Below the pieces are notes generated by a model. It worked only from the letters and a program-made list of their open reading frames with translations. It did not search any database and had not been told where the DNA came from. Of a stretch of 64,000 bases of DNA, positions 1 through 8,207 are shown piece by piece. Position numbers and translations under genes: made by a program. The stretch is from assembly GCF_003287735.1 (NCBI RefSeq), contig NZ_NSCM01000014.1, positions 1 through 64,000 of the forward strand, written 5' to 3'. Source of the DNA: Photorhabdus bodei. Lineage in GTDB: Bacteria > Pseudomonadota > Gammaproteobacteria > Enterobacterales > Enterobacteriaceae. Each line of letters opens with the position of its first letter. The stretch's first letter is position 1.

Positions 1-26
1 GAGGTATAGGTGCTATGATAGGCATC

Positions 27-90
27 ACTCAGTCCGTGTTGGGGTTTGGGATTTTTCGCAATTGATCAGATCGCAAAAATCGGACTGAGT
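27..90. repeat. Imperfect long inverted repeat (hairpin)
   Basis: A 10-bp arm (ACTCAGTCCG, 27-36) has its exact reverse complement at 81-90. Inside, ATTTTTCG and CGCAAAAAT arms extend the pairing with a bulge. The 64-bp palindromic unit resembles a small transposable remnant or a structured terminator. No flanking gene is visible to assign a role. Confidence 0.45.
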
Positions 91-448
91 TCCCTCCAAG
101 TGATCTATTATTTTGAAAAGTTATTTATTAGCTTACCTGCCCTCTGTTATTACCAAATTAAGTTACTCGTTCACGTAATAATAGTCATAAAGATGTATAT
201 CCCCGCTAAATCCCTCTGCCTAAATCTCATTATTACCACTCTTGTGATCTATCTGTGGAAAATAATCTAAAAACCACTACCAACAATCAGGTGTAGCATT
301 AACCTAAGGTTATCAGCCGATAACTTTTTTCTATTAGATTTTTACTTAAATAATGTCTAATATTATTCATATCAGTAAAAATTCAGTTTAACCCGCAAGG
401 GATAAGTCTTATGGCATAGGTTCCCCTGTGGGTAAAAGGTAAATCCAA

Positions 449-480
449 TATATACCCTATGGATTTCAAGATGCATCGCC
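449..480. repeat. Orphan arm of the dispersed 130-bp repeat
   Basis: ATATACCCTATGGATTTCAA followed by GATGCATCGCC matches, in reverse complement, the right arm of the complete repeat at 24405-24534. The other arm is missing, so this is a broken copy. It lies in a stretch (1-814) that otherwise shows no convincing gene. Confidence 0.6.
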
Positions 481-575
481 ATTCTGCACGCTACCATCTG
501 AGTTTTTGGGATACGAATAGCCAAGGTTACATTGGCCGAGATGGTTTTCCATTCCGGTTTCAGCTCAATAAATAA
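471..575 (+). other. Short ORF with an EF-hand-like loop, probable gene fragment
   Basis: A 34-codon reading frame starts inside the orphan repeat arm. It encodes a segment FWDTNSQGYIGRDGF that fits the spacing of an EF-hand calcium loop (D-x-N-x-x-G-x-I-x-x-D). There is no ribosome-binding site, and the start lies in repeat sequence, so it reads as the 3' end of a lost gene fused to the repeat. EF-hand identity is inferred from one loop only. Confidence 0.2.
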
Positions 576-602
576 TAGTCATATTGAATTATCTCATGTG
601 TA

Positions 603-620
603 TCAGCCAGCAATGGCTGA
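603..620. repeat. Perfect 7-bp stem hairpin
   Basis: TCAGCCA-gcaa-TGGCTGA forms a short perfect hairpin in the noncoding stretch upstream of the first solo adhesin gene. There is no T-tract, so a terminator is unlikely. It could be an operator or a relic. Confidence 0.35.
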
Positions 621-814
621 TAAATCTAGCGGCGATAGTAATAGCAGAAAATGGTAGGCAAATATACCTAAAGGCTCGGAAAGCAACATAAAGTAATGCG
701 GACAGTCAGTGCAAAGTGGTATTTGACTTGGGTTTCCTCCGATCAAGAGGAAGTGAATAAGAGCCGGAGTCCAGAGACTAATTGAACAAAACCTGTCATT
801 AAGACAGATAACCT

Positions 815-930
815 GTAGTGACGACCTGCACGGGTACCCGATGCAGAAAATAATAACCGGAAAAAGGGGAATCTCTGAAAGGCCGATGTCATTTGGCCGG
901 GACGGGATTACAGCAATAAATGAAAATTTC
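815..930 (+). repeat. Leader block copy 1 upstream of solo adhesin 1
   Basis: About 105 bp before the start codon and the first codons of the gene at 920 are nearly repeated at 2234-2350. The shared parts include GCACGGGTACCC, CAGAAAATAATAA, GAATCTCTGAAAGG and GGGATTACAGCAATAAATGA. The final 45 bp also resemble the sequence before the mad tip adhesin (minus strand about 12736-12785). The duplication therefore included the 5' untranslated region as well as coding sequence. Confidence 0.75.
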
Positions 931-1813
931 TCACGTAACAACTGGGGAACTATCCCCATCTGAATATCCCATGAATGCGGGTAACACATTCATCAACAGA
1001 ATGAAACAGGATATTGGCCGGATAACGGCACATTACCGCCAGTGGCCGGTATGGATGATGTGCGTGTCTGTAGGGGCGCTCTTTTCCACCTCGGTATTCG
1101 CCGCTGCTACACCCAATTGGAACCCAAGTTGGGCAATCAAAGCTCTCGGGAATCCGGTGATAAATGGGCAAGACAACAACGGTAAGCCAATTCGTTACCC
1201 AGAAGAGGGTACCAGTACCTTATTGAATGTCTTTCCACCAGTAAGAAATCATAATTTTCCAAAACCGGTAGGAAAAGAGATGATGCTAAAAGACGGCATG
1301 TTCTGGGTTAGAGCACAATACAGAATCTTCAAGGTGCCACATGTGGTTACAGGTAAGTATACCTGTAAGATGGTTGCCAAACGTAAAGATAGATCTCCAG
1401 GGGAAGCCACAGTGACCCTCTATACGGATGCTATCGTTGTCAATCCAGACATCTACTGGTTCAAGGGAGACAAAAACGTTATGGAATCTAACGTGAACGA
1501 CCTGACTTACACAGTAAACTGCCTAGGGACCGGATTTTCATGGGAGCGTAAACCCGAAGAGAAATTTGAATTGGAAAGTAAGTGGGAAAACGGGGTACCG
1601 TCAATTGAAATGCAAGACACCTGCAATTGGATTCATAATGTTGCTTTCTGGACACCACCAGACAACAATCCGAATAATAGGTTTAAAGACCCAGCCATCC
1701 AGAAACCTACTAGTACGGGCAGTACGGGAAGTGCGAACCTAGCGAAGCCAGATCCCTGTGATAACCCAGATAATATATCCGGGGTGAGAAAGGCAGATAG
1801 CCGCAATAAATAA
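920..1813 (+). CDS. Solo receptor-binding-domain protein, paralogue of the mad tip adhesin N-terminus
   Basis: This 297-aa protein has an extended leader (residues 1-17), then a signal peptide whose hydrophobic core lies near residues 46-60, ending VFAA. Its mature part aligns with the N-terminal half of the fimbrial adhesin at 11378-12736. Shared motifs are NW(N)-AI-ALG, a YP-G-(S/A)TL segment, KVP-VV-G-Y-C, an LTYTVNC-type strand and GFSWERK-EEK. It stops after that domain, so it lacks the C-terminal pilin domain needed for incorporation into a fimbria. It may be a secreted soluble lectin or a silent donor cassette. The C-terminus is low in complexity (TSTGSTGSA) and carries two extra cysteines. 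The homology is clear by eye; sugar binding is inferred from tip-adhesin families. An in-frame ATG at codon 18 is an alternative start. Confidence 0.7.
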   Translation: MKISHVTTGELSPSEYPMNAGNTFINRMKQDIGRITAHYRQWPVWMMCVSVGALFSTSVFAAATPNWNPSWAIKALGNPVINGQDNNGKPIRYPEEGTSTLLNVFPPVRNHNFPKPVGKEMMLKDGMFWVRAQYRIFKVPHVVTGKYTCKMVAKRKDRSPGEATVTLYTDAIVVNPDIYWFKGDKNVMESNVNDLTYTVNCLGTGFSWERKPEEKFELESKWENGVPSIEMQDTCNWIHNVAFWTPPDNNPNNRFKDPAIQKPTSTGSTGSANLAKPDPCDNPDNISGVRKADSRNK

Positions 1814-1829
1814 AAATCGTTAATAGAAC

Positions 1830-1851
1830 AACCGGGGAGTAATCCCCGGTT
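1830..1851 (+). repeat. Relic of the adhesin leader hairpin
   Basis: AACCGGGGA-gtaa-TCCCCGGTT is a perfect 9-bp stem with a 4-nt loop. It lies 17 nt after the solo adhesin 1 stop codon and is embedded in sequence resembling codons 2-14 of the adhesin leader. It could act as a terminator for that gene but has no T-run. Confidence 0.6.
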
Positions 1852-1909
1852 GAGCACTCGAAGTACATTGGAAATAGATAACCCGTTTCCATAACGGTCA
1901 GTTTTTACG

Positions 1910-2180
1910 TAAACCATTTAAATATTACCATTCGAATATTAATTCCTCCAGACCTGCCTCATTCACGCTTAACCCTATTATTTATTTACTCGTTCGCGTT
2001 ACTCTTTCAATACTTTCATTCGTATGACATCTCAATGTATGTGATATTTTCTTTACCGGAATACATCCGCCAAATTATCAACCAATCACTTCTTTCTACT
2101 ATCTTTCTATGCAAATAACAGGTAATGTTATTCAGTGACAATATAGATCCGGCTTAACTCACAAGAGTAGGTTTTACCTT
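1910..2180 (+). repeat. Duplicated intergenic block, copy A
   Basis: Roughly 270 bp match 3320-3592, with scattered substitutions. Landmarks are TTTCAATACTTTCATTCGTA, ATGTGATATTTTCTTTAC, GGAATACATCC, CAAATAACAGGTAATGTTA and GGCTTAACTC. Copy A precedes solo adhesin 2 and copy B precedes the first RCC1-like gene. The two genes may therefore share upstream control. Confidence 0.75.
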
Positions 2181-2233
2181 ATCGATAGAAATGCCGCCAC
2201 GGCAGTAAGAGCTAAAATCCAATGAGGTAACGT

Positions 2234-2350
2234 GTAGTGACAGCTTGCACGGGTACCCAGATACAGAAAATAATAATCGGAAAAAGGAGAATCTCTGAAA
2301 GGTCGATATAATTTAACCGGGAGGGGATTACAGCAATAAATGAAAACTTC
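2234..2350 (+). repeat. Leader block copy 2 upstream of solo adhesin 2
   Basis: Near-identical partner of 815-930, running from GTAGTGACAGCTTGCACGGG through GGGGATTACAGCAATAAATG. The similarity stops a few codons into the ORF at 2340, where the signal-peptide region has been replaced by unrelated sequence. Confidence 0.75.
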
Positions 2351-3029
2351 TAAAGAATATTATGTTCATACGTATACACAACCTAGTCGACCTCAAATCA
2401 CGAGTAATCCTCAAATCATAGACTGGGTTCCTGAAAAAGCCATTTTAGCTCTCGGAAACCCGAAGATATATGGGAAAGAGAATAACGATAAATTGGTTCG
2501 TTATCCGGAAAGTGGGACGAGTACCTTAGTCTTTCCTAAAGGTGATCCACATTTCGATTTTCCAGGGACACGTTTACCTGATACCGCAGTGTTAAAAGAT
2601 ATGATGTTCTGGATTAAAACGAAAAACCGAATCTTCATTGTTCCACATGTTGTTACAGGAAAGTACACTTGTGAGATAATAGCCTCCCGCAAAGATGGCC
2701 TGCCAGGAAAGGCCACCATAACACTTTATACGGATGCAATCGTTGAAAATAATGAGCCCCAATGGTTCAAAGGGGACAGTAACGTAATGGAGTCTAAGCT
2801 ACTCGATCTGTGTTACGAAGTATCTTGCGAAGGAACGGGTTTTTCATGGCAGCGAAAACCTGAAGAGCAAGTTCAATTCGAAAATAACTGGGAAAATGGG
2901 GTGCCGTTAATTATAATGCAAGACAGCCAAGATATGCAAAATGTGATCTATAGCCTTGTGCTCTGGTCTGCACCCGTTGATTTAAATCCCAATTTTAAAG
3001 ATCCTGCCATCTTTTTACCCAATGAATAA
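2340..3029 (+). CDS. Second solo adhesin-domain protein, signal peptide lost
   Basis: This 229-aa protein is a close paralogue of the product of 920-1813 from about residue 30. Shared segments include ALGNP-IYGKENN, RYPESGTSTLVF, MFWI, VPHVVTGKYTC, LYTDAIV, QWFKGDSNVMES and GTGFSWQRKPEE. Its N-terminus (MKTSKEYYVHTYTQ) has no hydrophobic segment, so the leader hairpin, extended leader and signal peptide of copy 1 are all gone. Without export the usual receptor-binding role is unlikely. It may be a cytoplasmic leftover or a sequence donor for the expressed adhesin. The frame is open and well conserved, which argues against old decay. Confidence 0.65.
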   Translation: MKTSKEYYVHTYTQPSRPQITSNPQIIDWVPEKAILALGNPKIYGKENNDKLVRYPESGTSTLVFPKGDPHFDFPGTRLPDTAVLKDMMFWIKTKNRIFIVPHVVTGKYTCEIIASRKDGLPGKATITLYTDAIVENNEPQWFKGDSNVMESKLLDLCYEVSCEGTGFSWQRKPEEQVQFENNWENGVPLIIMQDSQDMQNVIYSLVLWSAPVDLNPNFKDPAIFLPNE

Positions 3030-3092
3030 AATAATAACCAGCAGTAACTAAGAGTAAAGGTCATTTATCTGGGATGAAGTGATAGCAACACA

Positions 3093-3197
3093 ATGAAAAT
3101 CTTTAACCAGACAACCGGGGAACAATCCCCGGTTGAATATCCAATGAATACGGATAATATACTGAGTTATCATTCACCTTGTTTTTTATCAATCTGA
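3093..3197 (+). pseudogene. Third adhesin copy reduced to its leader
   Basis: A 34-codon frame begins MKIFNQTTGEQSPVEYPMNT. That is the counterpart of the extended leader of solo adhesin 1 (MKISHVTTGELSPSEYPMNA) and of the mad adhesin. It then runs into unrelated sequence and stops. The leader hairpin is perfect here (AACCGGGGA 3113-3121, TCCCCGGTT 3126-3134). Confidence 0.65.
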
Positions 3198-3319
3198 AAT
3201 ATCACAATATTCAATTCAAGTTATTATACTGATTTTCCAATAAAAATTAAAAATGCGATAACTTCTCACTTCAAATGAGAAGTAAATAACCAATTACTGT
3301 AACTGTTAATATTTACACT

Positions 3320-3592
3320 AACCATTTAATATCATGACGTCGGGTTTAACTCTTCTGAGTCACATCATTCACGTTCAATCATATTATTCGTTTACTTTTT
3401 CATGTTATCCTTTCAATACTTTCATTCGTATAACACCTCAATTTATGTGATATTTTCTTTACTGGAATACATCCACAAAATTATAAACTGATCGTGTTTT
3501 TCTATTATCTTTTTATTCAAATAACAGGTAATGTTACCCAGTGGCAATATAAATCTAGCTTAACTCGCGATAAACCAATTTTATCTTATAGG
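3320..3592 (+). repeat. Duplicated intergenic block, copy B
   Basis: Partner of 1910-2180 (see there). Here it leads, after about 40 nt and a TAGGAGAG ribosome-binding site, directly into the first RCC1-like gene. Confidence 0.7.
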
Positions 3593-3633
3593 TAAAAGCA
3601 AACCCAATATTAACCTTACTTAGGAGAGCCAAT

Positions 3634-5004
3634 ATGAACCAAAATGACCATCTCTCATCAAACATGGCTACCGGTGATCGTTTTATCCAGCAAAACCTAA
3701 AATCAGGCAGAGAAAGTAACTCTGGTGGCAATACCTCCATCGTCTCTATTGAATTGGCAGACGATTCGTTACCGGAAAATAACATTTCTATTAAATTGGA
3801 AACCGCCATGTTATTGCAAAATGGCAGAGTGATCACTTGGGGGGAAAAACAGTTTTATAAACAGGAAGTCCCGCCACCAATTGCCGAATTTGCCGAATTG
3901 CAAGGTATCGTCAGCCTAAGCGCAACACACTCTGCATTTGCAGGCTTGCAGGCAGATGGCCGCGTGTCTACCTGGGGTATATTCATCAATGGCCTACTCC
4001 CCTCAGAATCAGTGGATAAGATGAAGAATATTGTCAGCGTGAGTTCAATTCCAATAAGAGATGTTTTCACGGGCCTACGGGCGGACGGCAGCATAGTCTC
4101 TTGGGGAGCAGTGGATTTTTTAAACACGGCTCTGCCAAGAATGTGTGGATTATCGCTACACAATATCATCAGCCTAAGCACAACAGAGCAATCTTTTGCC
4201 GCCTTACGGGCAGATGGCAGCGTCGTCTCCTGGGGATTGGATTTTCTGCCAACCCCACCCGAAATTGCCGCATTAAAGGATATTGTCAGCCTACACTCAA
4301 CAAATAATACTTTCGTGGCCCTACGAGCGAACGGCAGCGTTGTCTCTTGGGGTGTGGAAATTATCCCGCCAGAAATCGCCAAATTACAAGATATCGTTAG
4401 CATAACTACCAATTATGATTATGCCGCCGCCCTACGGGCAGACCACAGCGTCGTTTCCTGGGGGGGAATAGTGGTTCCACCCGAAATTGCCGCATTAAAG
4501 GATATTGTCAGTTTAAATGCCACACCGTATGCCTTTGCAGCCTTGCGAGCCGACCGCAGCATCGTTGCCTGGGAAGATGATATGGGCAGTGGCCTAATCC
4601 CACCCCCCGAAATTGCCGCATTAAAAGATATCGTCAGCCTACACTCAACAACAGGTTCATTATCGCGATTTACAGGCTCATTTGCAGTCCTACGGGAAAA
4701 CCGCAGTGTGGTTGCCTGGGGAAACATCGACACCGGTGGAACATTACCACTTAAGATTGCTCAACTGAACGATATCGTCAGCCTGAGTGCAACATGTAGT
4801 GCTTTCGCAGCTCTGCGGGCAGATGGCAGCGTCGTTGCCTGGGGACAACCAAGTCGCGGTGGTTATGTGCCACCGGAAATTGCCAAGTTGAAGGATATCG
4901 TTAGCCTGAGCGCATCAAACTCTGCATTTGCAGCCTTGCGAGCAGATGGCCGCAGGGCAGGTTGGGGAGGAGGAGATACCAAAGCACATGGTGAATACGA
5001 TTAA
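3634..5004 (+). CDS. RCC1-like repeat protein 1
   Basis: This 456-aa protein has no signal peptide. About 55 N-terminal residues are followed by nine or ten tandem repeats of about 36-50 aa. The repeat core is DIVSLSAT--AFAALRADGSVVAWG, linked by a variable loop and PPEIA-LK. The conserved GS(V/I)-(S/A)WG strand is the hallmark of RCC1/BLIP-II-type beta-propeller blades. It ends RAGWGGGDTKAHGEYD, as does its neighbour. RCC1 proteins in pathogens such as Legionella LegG1 act on host small GTPases; a similar role here is only inference. The ribosome-binding site TTAGGAGAGCCAATATG is almost identical to that of the next gene, so the pair arose by tandem duplication. The repeats differ more from each other here than in the second protein. 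Confidence 0.75.
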   Translation: MNQNDHLSSNMATGDRFIQQNLKSGRESNSGGNTSIVSIELADDSLPENNISIKLETAMLLQNGRVITWGEKQFYKQEVPPPIAEFAELQGIVSLSATHSAFAGLQADGRVSTWGIFINGLLPSESVDKMKNIVSVSSIPIRDVFTGLRADGSIVSWGAVDFLNTALPRMCGLSLHNIISLSTTEQSFAALRADGSVVSWGLDFLPTPPEIAALKDIVSLHSTNNTFVALRANGSVVSWGVEIIPPEIAKLQDIVSITTNYDYAAALRADHSVVSWGGIVVPPEIAALKDIVSLNATPYAFAALRADRSIVAWEDDMGSGLIPPPEIAALKDIVSLHSTTGSLSRFTGSFAVLRENRSVVAWGNIDTGGTLPLKIAQLNDIVSLSATCSAFAALRADGSVVAWGQPSRGGYVPPEIAKLKDIVSLSASNSAFAALRADGRRAGWGGGDTKAHGEYD

Positions 5005-5240
5005 TCAGTAAATGTGTTTTTTAGCAGGAGAGATGCTGGCCTGAAAATTGAGTTAATCCTCATAATCTCTTCACCTGTTATGAACGGGTTAACACACTGC
5101 GTTGACCGCCAGCAAATCAAATACCGCAATACAGGTGCTTACATCCTTTAAGCAGAAACCCAGTTTGACGGGGAAGAAATAGGTTTTGCGGCACAGAATT
5201 CCTACAAATAAATCCGATACAGCCTTATCAGGAGAGCAAT

Positions 5241-6536
5241 ATGAATCAACATAACGAGTTCTCATTCAGCACAGAGACCAAAGACACTTTTATCAAACAA
5301 CGATCTGGAAGCAAAGCTATCAGCTATGGTAGCAATGGCGTCATAGACTCTAATAACTCTGGAACCGCCATATTATTACAGAATGGTCATATCGTTGCCT
5401 GGGGGGATACGGACCACGGTGGCGAACTCCCACCTGAGATTGCTGAACTGAACGATATTGTCAGTTTAAGTGCCACACAATACGCCTTTGCCGCCTTGCG
5501 AGCCGACCGTAGCGTCGTTACTTGGGGGGATGCGGGCTACGGTGGCAAAATCCCACCTGAGATTGCTCAACTGAACGATATTGTCAGTTTAAGTTCAACA
5601 TATGCTGCTTTCGCCGCCTTGCGAGCCGACCGTAGCATCGTTACTTGGGGGGATGCAGGCTACGGTGGCGAACTCCCACCTGATATTACTCAACTGAACG
5701 ATATTGTCAGTTTAAGTTCAGCATATGCTGCTTTCGCCGCCTTGCGAGCCGACCGTAGCGTCGTTACTTGGGGGGATGCGGACTACGGTGGCGAACTCCC
5801 ACCTGATATTACTCAACTGAACGATATTGTCAGTTTAAGTTCAGCATATAAAAGTTTCGTCGCCTTTCGAGCCGACCGCAGCATTATTACTTGGACCAGT
5901 AGTCATAGTTATGTCCCATCAAGAACTGCTCAGCTGAATGATATTGTCAGTTTAAGTATAAATGATAATGCTTTTGCTGCCCTACGGGCAAACCGCAGCG
6001 TTGTTGCCTGGGGAGGGGGTTATAGCCATTATGTCCCATCAGATATTGCTCAGCTGACTGATATTGTCAGTTTAAGTACAAATGATGATGCTTTCGCTGC
6101 CCTACGGGCAAACCGCAGCGTTGTTGCCTGGGGAAGGAGTGATAGGAGGCATATCCCATCAAAAATTGCTCGGCTGAATGATATTGTCAGCCTAAGTTCG
6201 ACAAATTCTGCTTTCTCGGCCTTACGGGCAAACCGTAGTGTCGTTGCTTGGGGAGATCTAGATAATGGTGGCATACTCCCACTCGATATTGCTCAACTGA
6301 ACGATATCGTCGGCCTGAGTGCAACAAATTCTGCTTTCGCGGCCCTGCGGGCAGACCGTAGTGTCGTTGCCTGGGGGAAGCCAAGTACCGGTGGGTTTGT
6401 TCCACCCGAAATCGCTAAATTGCAGGATATTGTCAGCGTAGACTCATCGGGGAGCGCCTTTACGGCTTTGCGAACAAATGGCAAACGAGTTGGCTGGGGA
6501 GGCGGGGATATTAAAGCACATGGTGAATACGATTAA
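5241..6536 (+). CDS. RCC1-like repeat protein 2
   Basis: This 431-aa tandem paralogue of the preceding gene has a related N-terminus (MNQHNEFSFSTETKDTFIKQ) and the same C-terminal signature (GWGGGDIKAHGEYD). Between them are about nine repeats of the AFAALRADRSVVTWGD--YGG-LPP-I type. Blades 2-4 (about 5500-5830) are nearly identical at the nucleotide level, which points to recent internal amplification or gene conversion. There is no signal peptide or membrane segment. The 236-bp gap to the upstream gene carries only a ribosome-binding site (TCAGGAGAGC). The fold assignment is firm; the function is unknown, with export by a dedicated system or a cytoplasmic role both possible. Confidence 0.75.
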   Translation: MNQHNEFSFSTETKDTFIKQRSGSKAISYGSNGVIDSNNSGTAILLQNGHIVAWGDTDHGGELPPEIAELNDIVSLSATQYAFAALRADRSVVTWGDAGYGGKIPPEIAQLNDIVSLSSTYAAFAALRADRSIVTWGDAGYGGELPPDITQLNDIVSLSSAYAAFAALRADRSVVTWGDADYGGELPPDITQLNDIVSLSSAYKSFVAFRADRSIITWTSSHSYVPSRTAQLNDIVSLSINDNAFAALRANRSVVAWGGGYSHYVPSDIAQLTDIVSLSTNDDAFAALRANRSVVAWGRSDRRHIPSKIARLNDIVSLSSTNSAFSALRANRSVVAWGDLDNGGILPLDIAQLNDIVGLSATNSAFAALRADRSVVAWGKPSTGGFVPPEIAKLQDIVSVDSSGSAFTALRTNGKRVGWGGGDIKAHGEYD

Positions 6537-6615
6537 TTGCCGATTAAGCCATACTCTTTCATTGTAACCCGGTGACTGCTCCCCGCCGTAAAAAAACAGC
6601 GAGGCTTCCCACTTC

Positions 6616-6840
6616 TCAGGTCGCAACCGTCTTTATGACGGATTTACGCTGGCCTCCGAGGGCAGAAACGACAAGTCCCGCCGCCTGTAATGCTGTTATG
6701 CCCTTGCGCTGGATGTTGATCGCCGCATTGATATCGCGGTTATGTTCGACTCGACAGCAAGGGCATTGCCAGATCCGCCCGCTCATGGACTGCCGCCAGA
6801 CGTAATCGGGCCTTACCGCGGTTAGCGCTGCCCTTTTAAG
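6616..6840 (-). pseudogene. TnpB (IS200/IS605-type) C-terminal remnant
   Basis: On the minus strand a frame ending at 6616 encodes CPCCRVEHNRDINAAINI followed by QRKGITALQAAG. That is the zinc-finger CxxC and the last catalytic aspartate region of TnpB. The N-terminal RuvC and REC parts are absent. Downstream (6570-6612) lies a GC-rich hairpin region of the kind found at the right end of such elements, where the guide (omega) RNA is encoded. Only a fossil remains, so no activity is expected. Confidence 0.75.
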
Positions 6841-7860
<1,020 letters not shown>

Positions 7861-7914
7861 ACCAAGTTTCAGTATGATGCCCAGTCATTTCTTTACCTGT
7901 GGAGTCGCACACAT

Positions 7915-8190
7915 ATGGCACGCGTAACTGTTCAAGACGCTGTAGAAAAAATTGGTAACCGTTTTGACCTGGTGTTGGTCGCCGCTCGTCGAGCACGTCA
8001 ACTACAAACAGGTGGTAAAGATCCTCTGGTTGCTGAAGAGAACGATAAAGTCACGGTTATCGCTCTGCGTGAAGTGGAAGAGGGCCTGATCAACGGTAAA
8101 ATTCTGGACGTACGTGAACGCCAGGAACAACAAGAGCAGGAAGCCGCAGAAATGCAGGCGGTTTCCGCTATCGCGGAAAGTCGTCGTTAA
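7915..8190 (+). CDS. rpoZ: RNA polymerase omega subunit
   Basis: This 91-aa protein starts [20 protein letters not shown], the standard omega N-terminus. It is followed by the AARRARQL helix that latches onto beta-prime. It assists polymerase assembly and contributes to a ppGpp binding site. A GTGGAG ribosome-binding site precedes the ATG. It lies 17 bp before spoT. Confidence 0.97.
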   Translation: MARVTVQDAVEKIGNRFDLVLVAARRARQLQTGGKDPLVAEENDKVTVIALREVEEGLINGKILDVRERQEQQEQEAAEMQAVSAIAESRR

Positions 8191-8207
8191 TCTACGGTAG
8201 GTCTGCC

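Noticed and set aside
46..270. Open frame of 74 codons at the left edge
   Set aside because: It starts inside the inverted repeat with a GTG-like start, has no ribosome-binding site and shows no protein-like pattern.
3855..4733. Long minus-strand frames across the RCC1-like genes
   Set aside because: They are antisense shadows produced by the repeated codon pattern of the plus-strand repeats; their own sequence repeats in register with them.
3634..6536. Tandem repeats considered as a CRISPR array
   Set aside because: The repeats are about 110-150 bp, in one coding frame and degenerate, which is protein-domain repetition, not a spacer array. No cas genes are present.
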